The position numbers and the translations under genes were made by a program. A DNA stretch of 64,000 bases from contig JBMYSW010000011.1 in the NCBI GenBank assembly GCA_049603715.1, forward strand, positions 35,801 to 99,800, read 5' to 3'. The notes beneath the pieces were generated by a model. The model ran no database searches, was not told the origin of the DNA, and saw nothing but the letters and a program-made list of their open reading frames with translations. Each line of letters opens with the position of its first letter. The first letter of the stretch is position 1. The DNA comes from Pontibacterium sp049603715 (GTDB taxonomy: Bacteria > Pseudomonadota > Gammaproteobacteria > Pseudomonadales > Balneatricaceae). Positions 9,801-16,672 of this stretch are shown piece after piece.

Positions 9801-10240
9801 GAAATAACGGGAATTTGATAGCGTTTAGAAACAGCCAACACCTGCTGACCACTGCCTTGAAACGGCTGAAACACAATGCCGTCTAAACCACTTTTGGCCG
9901 CGCGAGTAACCGACTCCACCATCCAAGACGGACGATTTTGCGCATCGTAAACCTGTAACTCAATGCCTAAGTCTGCGGCTGCTTTTTGTGAATACTCGGC
10001 TGCACGCTGCCAAAATGGGAAGGACAAGTCTGACACAAACATGCCAATGCGCAGTGGTCGGGTGGTGTGACCGGTAAATGAAAGAGGCGCACGCTCATTT
10101 TTTGCAACTGTTGCAACCGCCACCTCTTGCGCCATTGCCGGGCGGCTCAGTATTAGCCACAGCCCCATGAACAAAAGTAAAGTAATAAGCGCTAAAATCG
10201 CAGCTGGCGAGCGAGAAGCTAGTTTAAACAGTCTGATCAT
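3803..10240 (-). CDS. multi-sensor hybrid histidine kinase (two binding-protein domains, Cache, 2 PAS, HisKA-HATPase, 2 REC, Hpt)
   Basis: A 2145-residue membrane phosphorelay kinase. Order of domains with approximate residues: signal/TM 10-33; type 1 periplasmic binding fold 60-375 (sugar/TorT-like, with PLRIGMFVSDLSFPFWQ); SBP_bac_3 fold 400-645 (EvgS/BvgS-like); TM 660-683; TM 700-722; Cache-like periplasmic domain 725-1030; TM 1033-1055; coiled coil; PAS 1095-1215; PAS 1225-1365; HisKA with phospho-His in SMSHEIRTPINGV near 1402; HATPase to about 1640; receiver 1 with Asp near 1690 (VDMNMPGVNG); receiver 2 with Asp near 1851 (MDCQMPVKDG); Hpt with His in HSLRGSSGNLG near 2003. All phosphotransfer residues appear intact. 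No dedicated response regulator or transport operon adjoins it, so the ligand and output are unknown. It is far longer than typical hybrid kinases. Confidence 0.93.
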   Translation of the reverse strand: MIRLFKLASRSPAAILALITLLLFMGLWLILSRPAMAQEVAVATVAKNERAPLSFTGHTTRPLRIGMFVSDLSFPFWQRAAEYSQKAAADLGIELQVYDAQNRPSWMVESVTRAAKSGLDGIVFQPFQGSGQQVLAVSKRYQIPVISFDSPVKGIRLPPRQENPYWIGRVKPDNFAASHLLTQRLLEEAEALGIREINMLALHGTLSEQPAFDRKEALLDAVASRSNLRLRHLDGYWNRELAQQRISKVLSLDQSVNVIWAANDEMAIGAAQAVEEAGLEGKVLIGGMNWNADVIPHLAQGSLLTSVGGHFLDSVWATVLMHDYLKGHDFAQWQLNFPSTMAVVDRANLLQYSALFLNSPDDLDFTLASKVYHPSATGYDFSVSFLKRSAAGRSKVNVNPLGLTENEQRWLSEHRVIRATSERDYAPYDFRVDQVPTGYSVDLLKLMVQRLGVDLEFTTGDWNTLVEKAKRREVDVIHTIFREPKSREAFLNFVGPYKTAATAIIGRENRPLRPQDGGLKQLDGYRVAVVKGDANYAKIKQKAPSAVFVEVPSYGDALKAVAFEGADATVIEQPVASYLIRQLLLSNLRILAEVNEQEGLSNDFYFGVRSDWPALASILEKAYASLTPEELSALDERWLTLPKHQAQAEQASQAEDLFWQKDIAMAAMAFALAVAGLLVIWRLAYHPLRSKRLFEISSSFGLKVVTLGCLSVIAVALLLAVWASATLRSSETQKVQETLETIRDTTVEAVSLWAQERRQNVRDVVRYSPLVDKVRAIRIHEILDQAQARQAVEELKQLVDQQKLGGESNGFVLISPEGKVLAANSSALVGLQSAISRHRPELFTRLLAGESLLIPPVPATTPMDGQLNVVGYDTPPTLFFAAPVIDSNGEVLAVFAQRYNPHGEFSYLTLLGRMGETGETYSFDRSGRLLSESRFGEQLLASGLMGLGDQSILSIVLKDPGVNLLEQPKPLVAIDEQPLTLMARAALSDGEGVNVEGYRNYRGVPVLGAWTWIPELSIGIATEIDEPEGLSSFYTARSVIAVAVGLTTAIATILTLLVMALAGRANRVLKAAAHELEDRVAERTQALEKANSAASEAMLASQANERRFRSLVDNIPGAVFRSGVDRRKPALFLSPYIVELTGYTEAELQPPQQANYLNLVHPSDQSLLHRAMNEAVGGKETYLVEYRLLHKEGSVRWVYEHGSVVRGEKSEFKYIDGFILDITARREAEAALNRTLDELKRADYQMDLVLEAAHLAQWEYHLADDALYATQATERMWGYAEGELLVRGKGKWRPMNGGLPTFEALHHPNEVQGFSQQLLRLAKGQAERMVMEYPIRHKDGSWRWKQSVATLVVDEKTGLPKAVYGILIDIDEIKRLQFELIEAKDKAESGSLAKSEFLASMSHEIRTPINGVLGMLELLETTQLDSEQQRRLTVAKSSALSLLAIINDILDFSKVEAGKLEIDEVDFDITDVFGSVSRSMAFKAEEKGLELALDLSELRLRLVKGDPVRLRQILTNLIANAIKFTEQGEVLIKASLVFAKNGRCSLKCSVTDTGIGIEPHQLEGLFESFNQADKSTTRKYGGTGLGLAICRRLCEMMGGQISVSSQSGVGSSFNFEIELKTSELNVPSLPQVDLSKLSVLIVDDNATNREIFDAQIRMWGASTHSVNSVEAAWQLLESEQASGHPFDMALVDMNMPGVNGLSFGQALMQRPEYESLAWVLLTSSTVGVSLEEVKAAGFLAYLAKPVTPSDLFDTLSVVAAYGKRDLQNGDLITETYLHAAQSAQNHVEALPPQWEASARILLVEDNEVNQLVTLGLLERVGLSCEIANNGEQAIHMLQDAPENRPYELIFMDCQMPVKDGYEATQEIRAGAAGAAYCKVPIIAMTAHAMTGDRDKCIAAGMDDYLSKPLDFAKVQSALRQYLPDTDGGDSEVAEAKALSQSKDQLVLPETQVIDFELHRPSIADMPKAYIDVLKMFIRNNRHREPQLRSMFAAQQWLQMRDVLHSLRGSSGNLGMMPLFEKCSDLETAIDAGAALGDVQLAELLNLLAQGMKDAQAIIDANEAPADQAPQSAQEALPLEPLVAALKVKLQNFNMITSEELEDYTRAAQAQGLEPQAELVVEAIQGFEYEQALKLLEDSSSSAPPV

Positions 10241-10445
10241 CCCTGTTTCCGACCTGTTTTACCTCTTAGATAGGCCTTGGCCGACCAGAGGTTTTTCATT
10301 TTATTGAGTAGGGTGCGGCGAGCGCTCGGGCTAGCACTCACCTTCGTTTGCGCAGTTCAACAAGCAGTGTAGTTTAAGTTTGTTACCTTGTTGTCCTGCC
10401 CAAGCATAAACCGCTTTTGCGATCAGCAAAATTCATCCATAAGTC

Positions 10446-11147
10446 TTACGGTTGCGATAACACCGGTGGTTCAAGCGGAAGCTGCCAGTTAATTGGCGCT
10501 CGCCCTTGGCTTTGAAGGTAGCGGTTCGCCTCTCCAAAATGGCCACAGCCCAAAAAGCCGCGATAAGCCGATAAAGGCGATGGATGCGACGATGACAAAA
10601 CACAGTGTTTTTGCTTATCAATAACGCGCCCTTTCTTCTGAGCGTAACTGCCCCACAGCATAAAGACCACACCTTCACACTGCTCGTTAATGACCTTAAT
10701 TACTTGGTCAGTAAAGGTTTCCCAACCTTTACCCTGATGGGATGCAGCTTGGGCTTGCTCCACCGTCAAAACACTGTTGAGTAACAAAACCCCCTGCTCT
10801 GCCCATGTACCCAAATAGCCATGACTGACAGGCGTACAACCTACATCCTGCTCAAGCTCTTTATAGATATTCACCAACGAGGGCGGTGGCTTGATGCCCG
10901 GTAAAACCGAAAAGCAGAGCCCATGGGCTTGGCCGTCGCCGTGGTAAGGGTCTTGCCCCAATATCACCACTTTAACCTGATCGAGCGGTGTTGTTTCTAA
11001 CGCCGAAAACCAACGAGATGAGTGAGGATAAATCACCTTATGTGCGGCTTTTTCTTGCGCTAAAAACTCGCGTAAAGACTGCATATAAGGGGCGTCAAAT
11101 TCCGCTTGTAAATAAGGCTGCCAGCTCGGAGCGTTTTCTAAGGCCAC
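10446..11147 (-). CDS. ung: uracil-DNA glycosylase
   Basis: Removes uracil from DNA to start base excision repair in the cytoplasm. At 233 residues it has the usual family length. The water-activating loop GQDPYHG is present with Asp66, followed by QAHGLCFSV. The DNA-intercalating loop SSHPSPLSAYRGF with the catalytic His is near residue 190. It lies downstream of lysS but beyond that gene's terminator, and about 205 bases upstream of the large kinase gene, so it probably has its own promoter. Assignment is secure. Confidence 0.97.
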   Translation of the reverse strand: MALENAPSWQPYLQAEFDAPYMQSLREFLAQEKAAHKVIYPHSSRWFSALETTPLDQVKVVILGQDPYHGDGQAHGLCFSVLPGIKPPPSLVNIYKELEQDVGCTPVSHGYLGTWAEQGVLLLNSVLTVEQAQAASHQGKGWETFTDQVIKVINEQCEGVVFMLWGSYAQKKGRVIDKQKHCVLSSSHPSPLSAYRGFLGCGHFGEANRYLQSQGRAPINWQLPLEPPVLSQP

Positions 11148-11198
11148 GTGATTCTCGCTTTGTCAGTTTAAGTTTTAAAAGACCATCAAACAGGCATA

Positions 11199-11224
11199 AA
11201 AAAGCCACTATGAAGTGGCTTTTT
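11199..11224 (-). terminator. terminator after lysS
   Basis: AAAAAGCCACT (11199-11209) pairs perfectly with AGTGGCTTTTT (11214-11224) around a 4-base loop. A-rich and T-rich flanks allow it to act on the minus strand just after the lysS stop at 11249. It ends the prfB-lysS transcript. Confidence 0.85.
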
Positions 11225-11248
11225 ATGCAGGTCAATGCAGTTCGGGAA

Positions 11249-12751
11249 TTAACCGCGTGGACGCATCGCTGGGAATAAAATCACGTCACGAATCGACGGT
11301 GAGTCTGTAAACAGCATCACCAAACGGTCGATGCCAATACCTTGACCCGCCGTTGGTGGTAGGCCGTACTCAAGGGCTTTGATGTAGTCAGCATCGTAGT
11401 GCATTGCTTCGTCATCACCTGCGTCTTTTTCAGCTACTTGTGCTTTAAAGCGCTCTGCTTGGTCTTCAGAGTCGTTAAGCTCCGAGAAGCCATTAGCCAA
11501 CTCACGACCACCCACGAAGAACTCGAAACGATCAGTTACGAATGGATTAGTGTCGCTACGACGTGCAAGCGGAGATACTTCAGTTGGGTACTCAGTGATA
11601 AACGTTGGCTGATCTAGACGATGCTCAACGGTTTCTTCAAAGATTTCGATTTGAACTTTACCCAAGCCCCAAGAATCTTGAACGTTGATGCCCATACCTT
11701 CGGCAATTGCACGTGCTTTTTGCTCGTCGGCTAGGTCTTCAGCAGCGATTTCTGGGTTGTAGTGCAAGATAGAGTCAAACACACTCATACGCGCAAAAGA
11801 CTTGTCTAGGTCGTATTCAACCGTTGATACCACTTCGCCGTCGGCATCGCGCTCAGAGCGAACCAAAGTCGTGGTACCCAAGACTTCACGAGCAATGCTG
11901 CGAAGCATGTCTTCCGTTAGGTCCATCAAGTCGTTGTAGTCTGCGTAAGCTTGGTAGAACTCCAACATGGTGAACTCTGGGTTGTGACGGGTCGACAAGC
12001 CTTCGTTACGGAAGTTACGGTTAATTTCGAACACACGCTCAAAGCCACCGACAACCAAACGCTTAAGGTAAAGCTCAGGCGCGATACGCAAGTACATGTC
12101 GCGATCCAACGCATTGTGGTGAGTTACGAATGGACGTGCCGTTGCACCACCTGGAATCACCTGTAGCATCGGTGTTTCTGCTTCAATAAAGTCACGGTCG
12201 GTTAGGTAGTTGCGAATTGCAGATACCAACTTAGAACGCACTTCAAAGACACGGCGAGAGTCTTCGTTAGTAATTAAGTCAACGTAACGCTGACGGTAAC
12301 GCATCTCGGTGTCTTGTAGGCCTTTATGCTTGTCTGGCAGCGGACGAAGGTTTTTGGTCAGTAGTGTGTACTCACCCATGTCTACGTAAAGGTCGCCTTT
12401 ACCCGACTTATGCAGCTCACCAGTGATACCCACAATGTCACCTAGGTCTAGGCTTTTAGCGAATGGGCGTGCTGGCTTATTCACGTAAAGCTGGATACGA
12501 CCCGTCATGTCTTGTAGCACCATAAAAGCACCACGGTTTAGCATGATACGACCGGCCACAGAAACAACGATACCTGCTTCAGCAAGCTCTTCTTTGGTCT
12601 TTTCGCCGTACATGTTTTGTAGGTCTTGAGCGTAGCTATCACGACGGAAATCGTTAACAAATGCCTTACCTTCAGCGCGTAGCGCGTCTAGTTTTTCGCG
12701 GCGCTCTGCAATCAGGCGATTTTCGTCTTGTGGCTGCGTGTTATCTGACAT
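11249..12751 (-). CDS. lysS: lysyl-tRNA synthetase, class II
   Basis: Charges tRNA-Lys with lysine. The 500-residue protein has the N-terminal OB-fold anticodon domain (about 60-150, with VSVAGRIMLNRGAFMVLQD) and a class II catalytic core. Motif 2 appears as FRNEGLSTRHNPEFTMLEFY and motif 3 as GQGIGIDRLVMLF near the C terminus. It follows prfB with a 28-base gap, the same gene pair as in E. coli, and is closed by a terminator. The start ATG gives MSDNTQPQDEN, a typical disordered leader. Confidence 0.97.
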   Translation of the reverse strand: MSDNTQPQDENRLIAERREKLDALRAEGKAFVNDFRRDSYAQDLQNMYGEKTKEELAEAGIVVSVAGRIMLNRGAFMVLQDMTGRIQLYVNKPARPFAKSLDLGDIVGITGELHKSGKGDLYVDMGEYTLLTKNLRPLPDKHKGLQDTEMRYRQRYVDLITNEDSRRVFEVRSKLVSAIRNYLTDRDFIEAETPMLQVIPGGATARPFVTHHNALDRDMYLRIAPELYLKRLVVGGFERVFEINRNFRNEGLSTRHNPEFTMLEFYQAYADYNDLMDLTEDMLRSIAREVLGTTTLVRSERDADGEVVSTVEYDLDKSFARMSVFDSILHYNPEIAAEDLADEQKARAIAEGMGINVQDSWGLGKVQIEIFEETVEHRLDQPTFITEYPTEVSPLARRSDTNPFVTDRFEFFVGGRELANGFSELNDSEDQAERFKAQVAEKDAGDDEAMHYDADYIKALEYGLPPTAGQGIGIDRLVMLFTDSPSIRDVILFPAMRPRG

Positions 12752-12779
12752 GGATATAACCTATAAAAATTCGTTTCTG

Positions 12780-13874
12780 TTAAAGGCCAGCTTTTAAGCT
12801 TGCTTCAATAAATAAGTCTAAGTCGCCATCAAGCACCTTGTCACAGTTCGACGACTGTACATTGGTGCGAAGGTCTTTAATGCGCTGATCGTCCAACACG
12901 TAAGAGCGGATTTGGCTGCCCCAACCAATGTCGGCTTTGTTGTCTTCTTGTTCCTGAGCGGCTTCGCTGCGCTTAAGCATTTCCATTTCGTAAAGCTTGG
13001 CACGTAGTTGCTTCATACAGGTGTCTTTGTTTTGGTGCTGCGAGCGCTGGCTCTGACTTTGCACCACAATGCCCGAAGGTTCGTGGGTAATACGTACCGC
13101 AGATTCTGTTCGGTTTACGTGCTGACCACCCGCACCCGAGGCACGGTATACGTCGACGCGAAGATCTGCTGGGTTGATATCGATTTCAACGTTGTCGTCA
13201 ATTTCTGGCGATACAAATACAGACGAGAAAGAGGTGTGACGACGGCCGCCTGAGTCAAAGGGAGACTTGCGTACCAAGCGGTGCACACCTGTTTCGGTGC
13301 GCAACCAACCAAAGGCGTATTCGCCTTCAAAGCGAATAGTCGCACTCTTGATGCCCGCCACATCGCCATCGGAGACTTCGATCAGCTCAACTTTAAAGCC
13401 TTTGTCTTCACCCCAACGCAAGTACATACGCAGCATCATATTGGCCCAGTCTTGAGCCTCGGTGCCGCCAGAACCCGCCTGAATATCAAGATAGGCATTG
13501 TTGCCGTCAGCTTCACCGGCAAACATACGACGAAACTCGAGCTTTTCAAGTTGCGCCATTAGGCCTGCGACTTCTTCTTCCACTTCAGCGACGGTATCTT
13601 CATCGTCTTCTTCAACGGCCATTTCGAGTAGCTCGTTGGCTTCGTCTACACCCGCTAACAAAGCGTCAATGGTGCCAACAATGCCATCAAGAGACGAGCG
13701 CTCTTTACCCAAGGCTTGGGCATTCGCAGGATCATTCCAAACTTCAGGGCTTTCAAGCTCACGCTCAACTTCTTCGAGGCGCTCTTTTTTGCCTTCATAA
13801 TCAAGGTAGGTGCGAAGCTGCTCTGTGCGGCTCACAATATCCTTTAAACGGGTGATGATTGGGTTGATTTCCAT
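12780..13874 (-). CDS. prfB: peptide chain release factor 2, without programmed frameshift
   Basis: Terminates translation at UGA and UAA. The 364-residue protein matches E. coli RF2 in length and has the peptidyl-hydrolysis loop SGAGGQHVNRTESAVR and the domain PFDSGGRRHTSFSS. Notably, the whole protein is in one frame. At the site where most bacteria have an in-frame UGA preceded by CUU and a Shine-Dalgarno-like run, this gene reads CTT-GAT-TAT (Leu-Asp-Tyr near residues 24-26) with no AGGGGG upstream. RF2 autoregulation by +1 frameshifting is therefore absent. It is the first gene of a prfB-lysS operon; a candidate promoter lies at 13914-13942. Confidence 0.96.
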   Translation of the reverse strand: MEINPIITRLKDIVSRTEQLRTYLDYEGKKERLEEVERELESPEVWNDPANAQALGKERSSLDGIVGTIDALLAGVDEANELLEMAVEEDDEDTVAEVEEEVAGLMAQLEKLEFRRMFAGEADGNNAYLDIQAGSGGTEAQDWANMMLRMYLRWGEDKGFKVELIEVSDGDVAGIKSATIRFEGEYAFGWLRTETGVHRLVRKSPFDSGGRRHTSFSSVFVSPEIDDNVEIDINPADLRVDVYRASGAGGQHVNRTESAVRITHEPSGIVVQSQSQRSQHQNKDTCMKQLRAKLYEMEMLKRSEAAQEQEDNKADIGWGSQIRSYVLDDQRIKDLRTNVQSSNCDKVLDGDLDLFIEASLKAGL

Positions 13875-13913
13875 CGTCCGGCGACTACTCGTTGGTTGAA
13901 AAAAAGGGACATT

Positions 13914-13942
13914 ATTCTACCCGATTAAGGCCAACGTTTGAA
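13914..13942 (-). promoter_or_regulatory. candidate sigma-70 promoter for prfB-lysS
   Basis: On the minus strand, TTCAAA (13937-13942) and TAGAAT (13914-13919) are separated by exactly 17 bases, about 40 bases upstream of the prfB start. The match is moderate and read by eye only. Confidence 0.4.
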
Positions 13943-14152
13943 TGGATATTAAGCGGAATTTATAGAATATGCGTGAAGGCTGCTGGCATGAAGCATTTGA
14001 TATGAAGTAGCTATGTATAAGCCAAGTATGTACGAGCCAAAACTGAGGTAAAAGCCGAGCGCCCCCCTCTCACGCCTTGTACACAAAAACGATAGACAAG
14101 GCATGTAGGCGTGCGCTGCGGTTATGTAGAGCGGTTCGGTTGGCTTAATTAG

Positions 14153-14476
14153 TCATCGCCTGAGTTGGACAGAGTAACTTTCGAGCGCCTCACGAGCGGT
14201 ATTTAGCGCCTCAAGGTTGGCTTGAGTCACTTTGGATATATTGGCTTCTAATGCCGTAACATAAGCTTGCTGCACCGCTAATACATCGTTGGCGCTACTA
14301 CACGACTGCAGCGCTTTAGACTGTTCGACAGCGGTTTGAATGCAAGCCTGCGTACACTGCATTTGCTGACTTGCCAGTTTTTCTAGCATTCGTGTTTGAA
14401 TTTCAACAATACCCTTCAACGGGCCTTCTTGTTGGCTAAATGGCTGTCCCCATAGCTTATTAAAATCCTGAAACAT
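14153..14476 (-). CDS. phasin-like small protein
   Basis: A 107-residue, almost wholly helical protein. Its layout resembles phasins (Phasin_2), which coat polyhydroxyalkanoate granules: a short N-terminal FQDFNKLWGQPF, then amphipathic helices with NLEAL- and LEKLASQQ-like heptads, and a C-terminal stretch similar to the ISKVTQANLEALNTAREAL pattern. It has an excellent ribosome site (AGGAGGAAGT directly before ATG). No PHA synthase or depolymerase is in the window, so the role rests on sequence style alone. It could instead be a generic stress coiled-coil protein. Confidence 0.6.
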   Translation of the reverse strand: MFQDFNKLWGQPFSQQEGPLKGIVEIQTRMLEKLASQQMQCTQACIQTAVEQSKALQSCSSANDVLAVQQAYVTALEANISKVTQANLEALNTAREALESYSVQLRR

Positions 14477-14683
14477 ACTTCCTCCTATGGCGTCATTTAC
14501 GCGGCAGCTGATTTAGCCCAACGCATGGCTTACATCTGTAAACCCGTTGAGGCCAAAGACATCGCATTGCGCGTGTTGCGCATCAGGAATCAGCTCTGCG
14601 CTCTGGACTTTCAACACTGGTTGTTGTCGGGGCTTATGTGACGCCCCTTTCATCAAACTAGTGAGAAAACGAGCACTTGGCAA

Positions 14684-14712
14684 GTTATACAAGTGTCTAA
14701 CCCCGTTTTAAA
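14684..14712 (-). promoter_or_regulatory. candidate promoter for the phasin-like gene
   Basis: The minus-strand TTTAAA (14707-14712) and TATAAC (14684-14689) are separated by 17 bases. It would give a leader of about 200 bases before the ATG at 14476. The rest of the 405-base divergent region 14477-14881 shows nothing else I can name. Confidence 0.3.
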
Positions 14713-14881
14713 GACTTGAAAAACGACTTCGTGACCTTAAATTTGACTTAACTTTGGAACCCGCTCAAGCTGGGTATCCAGCGGTTAATGAGGGGCTTTT
14801 TCTTTGTTTTTTCGCCCTCTTGGCCGCACGCCAATCTGTATTTGGCTCATTTTTTCGACGCTTTACACCAAGGAGTCTCGT

Positions 14882-15268
14882 ATGCGCATTTTGCACACCA
14901 TGCTACGCGTGGTCGATCTACAAGCTTCAATCGACTTTTACACCCAAGTTTTGGGCATGCAACTACTGAGAAAGAACGACTACCCAGAAGGTAAGTTCAC
15001 CCTCGCCTTTGTGGGGTACGGGCCAGAGTCGGAAGGTGCGGTGTTAGAACTCACCCACAACTGGGAAACAGATGCCTACGAGCTGGGTAATGCCTATGGC
15101 CACATCGCCCTAGAGGTGGACGACGCCTATGACGCCTGCGCGCAAATTAAAGCACGAGGCGGTGATGTAGTACGCGAGGCAGGGCCGATGAAACACGGCA
15201 CCACCGTCATTGCGTTTGTGAAGGACCCCGACGGCTATATGGTCGAGCTGATTCAGAAAAAAGGCTAA
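14882..15268 (+). CDS. gloA: lactoylglutathione lyase (glyoxalase I)
   Basis: Converts the methylglyoxal-glutathione hemithioacetal to S-lactoylglutathione in the cytoplasm. I place the start at ATG 14882, preceded by AAGGAG at a good distance; the open frame extends upstream to 14804 but would add an unlikely leader. The product is 128 residues, close to E. coli GloA (135). Metal ligands are visible: His5 in MRILHTM, Glu in GAVLELTHNW, His in YGHIALEV, and Glu in GYMVELIQ. This is the short, Ni-dependent bacterial type. It stands alone, divergent from the phasin-like gene and convergent with the secretion genes. Confidence 0.95.
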   Translation: MRILHTMLRVVDLQASIDFYTQVLGMQLLRKNDYPEGKFTLAFVGYGPESEGAVLELTHNWETDAYELGNAYGHIALEVDDAYDACAQIKARGGDVVREAGPMKHGTTVIAFVKDPDGYMVELIQKKG

Positions 15269-15307
15269 ACACCCGCTTTGCTTTTATCTGAACCTACTTC
15301 CACGAGT

Positions 15308-16672
15308 TTATCGCTCGTGGAAGGCTTGGTCTAGGCCACGAGTGACTGGGCGAAGCATATACTCAAGCAAGGTCTTTTGACCTGTTTGGATATCCGCGGT
15401 GACGGTCATTCCCGGAATAACCGTAAGCTCTCCCTCGTTAGCCCCGAGGTAACGACGCGGTAAGGTGATTTCGGCACGGTAGTAAGGCATGTTTTCGGCA
15501 TCTAAATAGGTAGAGGCCGATAGCTGTTTAACCTTTCCTTCTAAGGTACCAAAACGAGCGAAGTCGTAGCTTTCAAATTTGATTTTTGCCGTTTGCCCCG
15601 GCGACACATAACCAATATCCATGGGCTGCACTCGGGCCTCAACAATAAACTCTTCCTGCGTTGGCACCAGCTCCATTATCACTTGGCTGGGGCTAATAAC
15701 TGCCCCCGCACCACTGATTTCGAGCGCTTGAACAATACCTGTCACTTGCGCACGCACTTCTTGTCGCTCGCCACGTGCTTCAAGGCGAATAAGAGTACTA
15801 TCCACTTCAGCCAACTCGTTGCGAATTTGCTCTGCTTCTAAGGCAAGGTCACGATTAAAACGCGCCACCGAATCGCGGCCACGCTGCTGGCTTTCTGCCA
15901 AAGATGAGCGTGCCACCGCCAAGGCATCAATAGTCTGTCGCATTTGGTTTTCGTACTCAGCCACGCGCGCTTTCGCCGAAAGATACTCGGCCCGCGACAC
16001 AATCCCTCGGCTCAATGCATCCTGGCGCATTTTTGCCTGCTCTTGGTAAATCGCCAGCTCTTTTTTCAGCGACGCAACTTGATTGGTTAGACCAGTAATC
16101 TCGTCTTTGCGTTGCTGAATTTGGCTACGCAAAAGCAACTGCTCGGCATTAAAGCTGTTTAGCTGAGCCTCATAGATTGCCGCTTGCTCTGCAACTAGAT
16201 GGCTATATGCGTCAGGATACGCTGAAAAGTCAGGAGTTTTACGGGCACGCAAGGCCGACAAGCGGGTGTCTTGCAATTGCAAACTCAGCTGTCGGTTAAG
16301 CATTTGCTTTAGCTCAGACTCCGCCGTTGCAGGGTCAAGGCTCACCAACAAGTCGCCCTTTTTAACCGCATCACCATTGTTAACGTGTAGCTGCACCACA
16401 ATACCACCATCAAGGTGCTGCACTTGGTTCACCTTGCCTTGCGGCACCACGGCACCTGCGGCAACCGCCACTTCGTTGACATAGGTAAACGCACTCCACA
16501 CCAGTGTGCCAGCAATAAACAGTAAACAAACAAAGCTCGTCACCGTCGCTAGGTAGCGCGGCGAGGCTTCTTCCAACTCTATCGCTTGAGATAAGTCAGC
16601 AGCGTAAAGGCTGGGGCGATAGACGCCGTGTGCGGCTTCGTTTGCCGGTGTTTGCGAAGAATCAGCGGCCAC
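15308..16672 (-). CDS. type I secretion membrane-fusion protein (HlyD/LapC family)
   Basis: Periplasmic adaptor linking the ABC exporter to an outer-membrane channel. About 454 residues: one TM near 45-68 (YLATVTSFVCLLFIAGTLVW), a lipoyl-like half motif VVPQGKVNQVQHLDGGIV typical of HlyD/LapC, a long coiled-coil hairpin (about 130-290), the second lipoyl half, and a C-terminal beta domain with PGMTVTADIQTGQKTLLEYMLRPV. The start is GTG at 16672, chosen because AAGGAG lies at the right distance; another GTG at 16678 is too close. It overlaps the end of the upstream ABC gene by 11 bases, indicating translational coupling. No TolC/LapE gene is near. Confidence 0.92.
   Translation of the reverse strand: MAADSSQTPANEAAHGVYRPSLYAADLSQAIELEEASPRYLATVTSFVCLLFIAGTLVWSAFTYVNEVAVAAGAVVPQGKVNQVQHLDGGIVVQLHVNNGDAVKKGDLLVSLDPATAESELKQMLNRQLSLQLQDTRLSALRARKTPDFSAYPDAYSHLVAEQAAIYEAQLNSFNAEQLLLRSQIQQRKDEITGLTNQVASLKKELAIYQEQAKMRQDALSRGIVSRAEYLSAKARVAEYENQMRQTIDALAVARSSLAESQQRGRDSVARFNRDLALEAEQIRNELAEVDSTLIRLEARGERQEVRAQVTGIVQALEISGAGAVISPSQVIMELVPTQEEFIVEARVQPMDIGYVSPGQTAKIKFESYDFARFGTLEGKVKQLSASTYLDAENMPYYRAEITLPRRYLGANEGELTVIPGMTVTADIQTGQKTLLEYMLRPVTRGLDQAFHER

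Noticed and set aside
14075..14110. Inverted repeat GCCTTGT/ACAAGGC after the phasin-like gene
   Set aside because: The arms are short, the loop is long and no T run follows, so I do not call it a terminator.
14754..14881. Coding region upstream of gloA
   Set aside because: It is only an in-frame extension without family similarity; the ATG at 14882 has a strong ribosome site.
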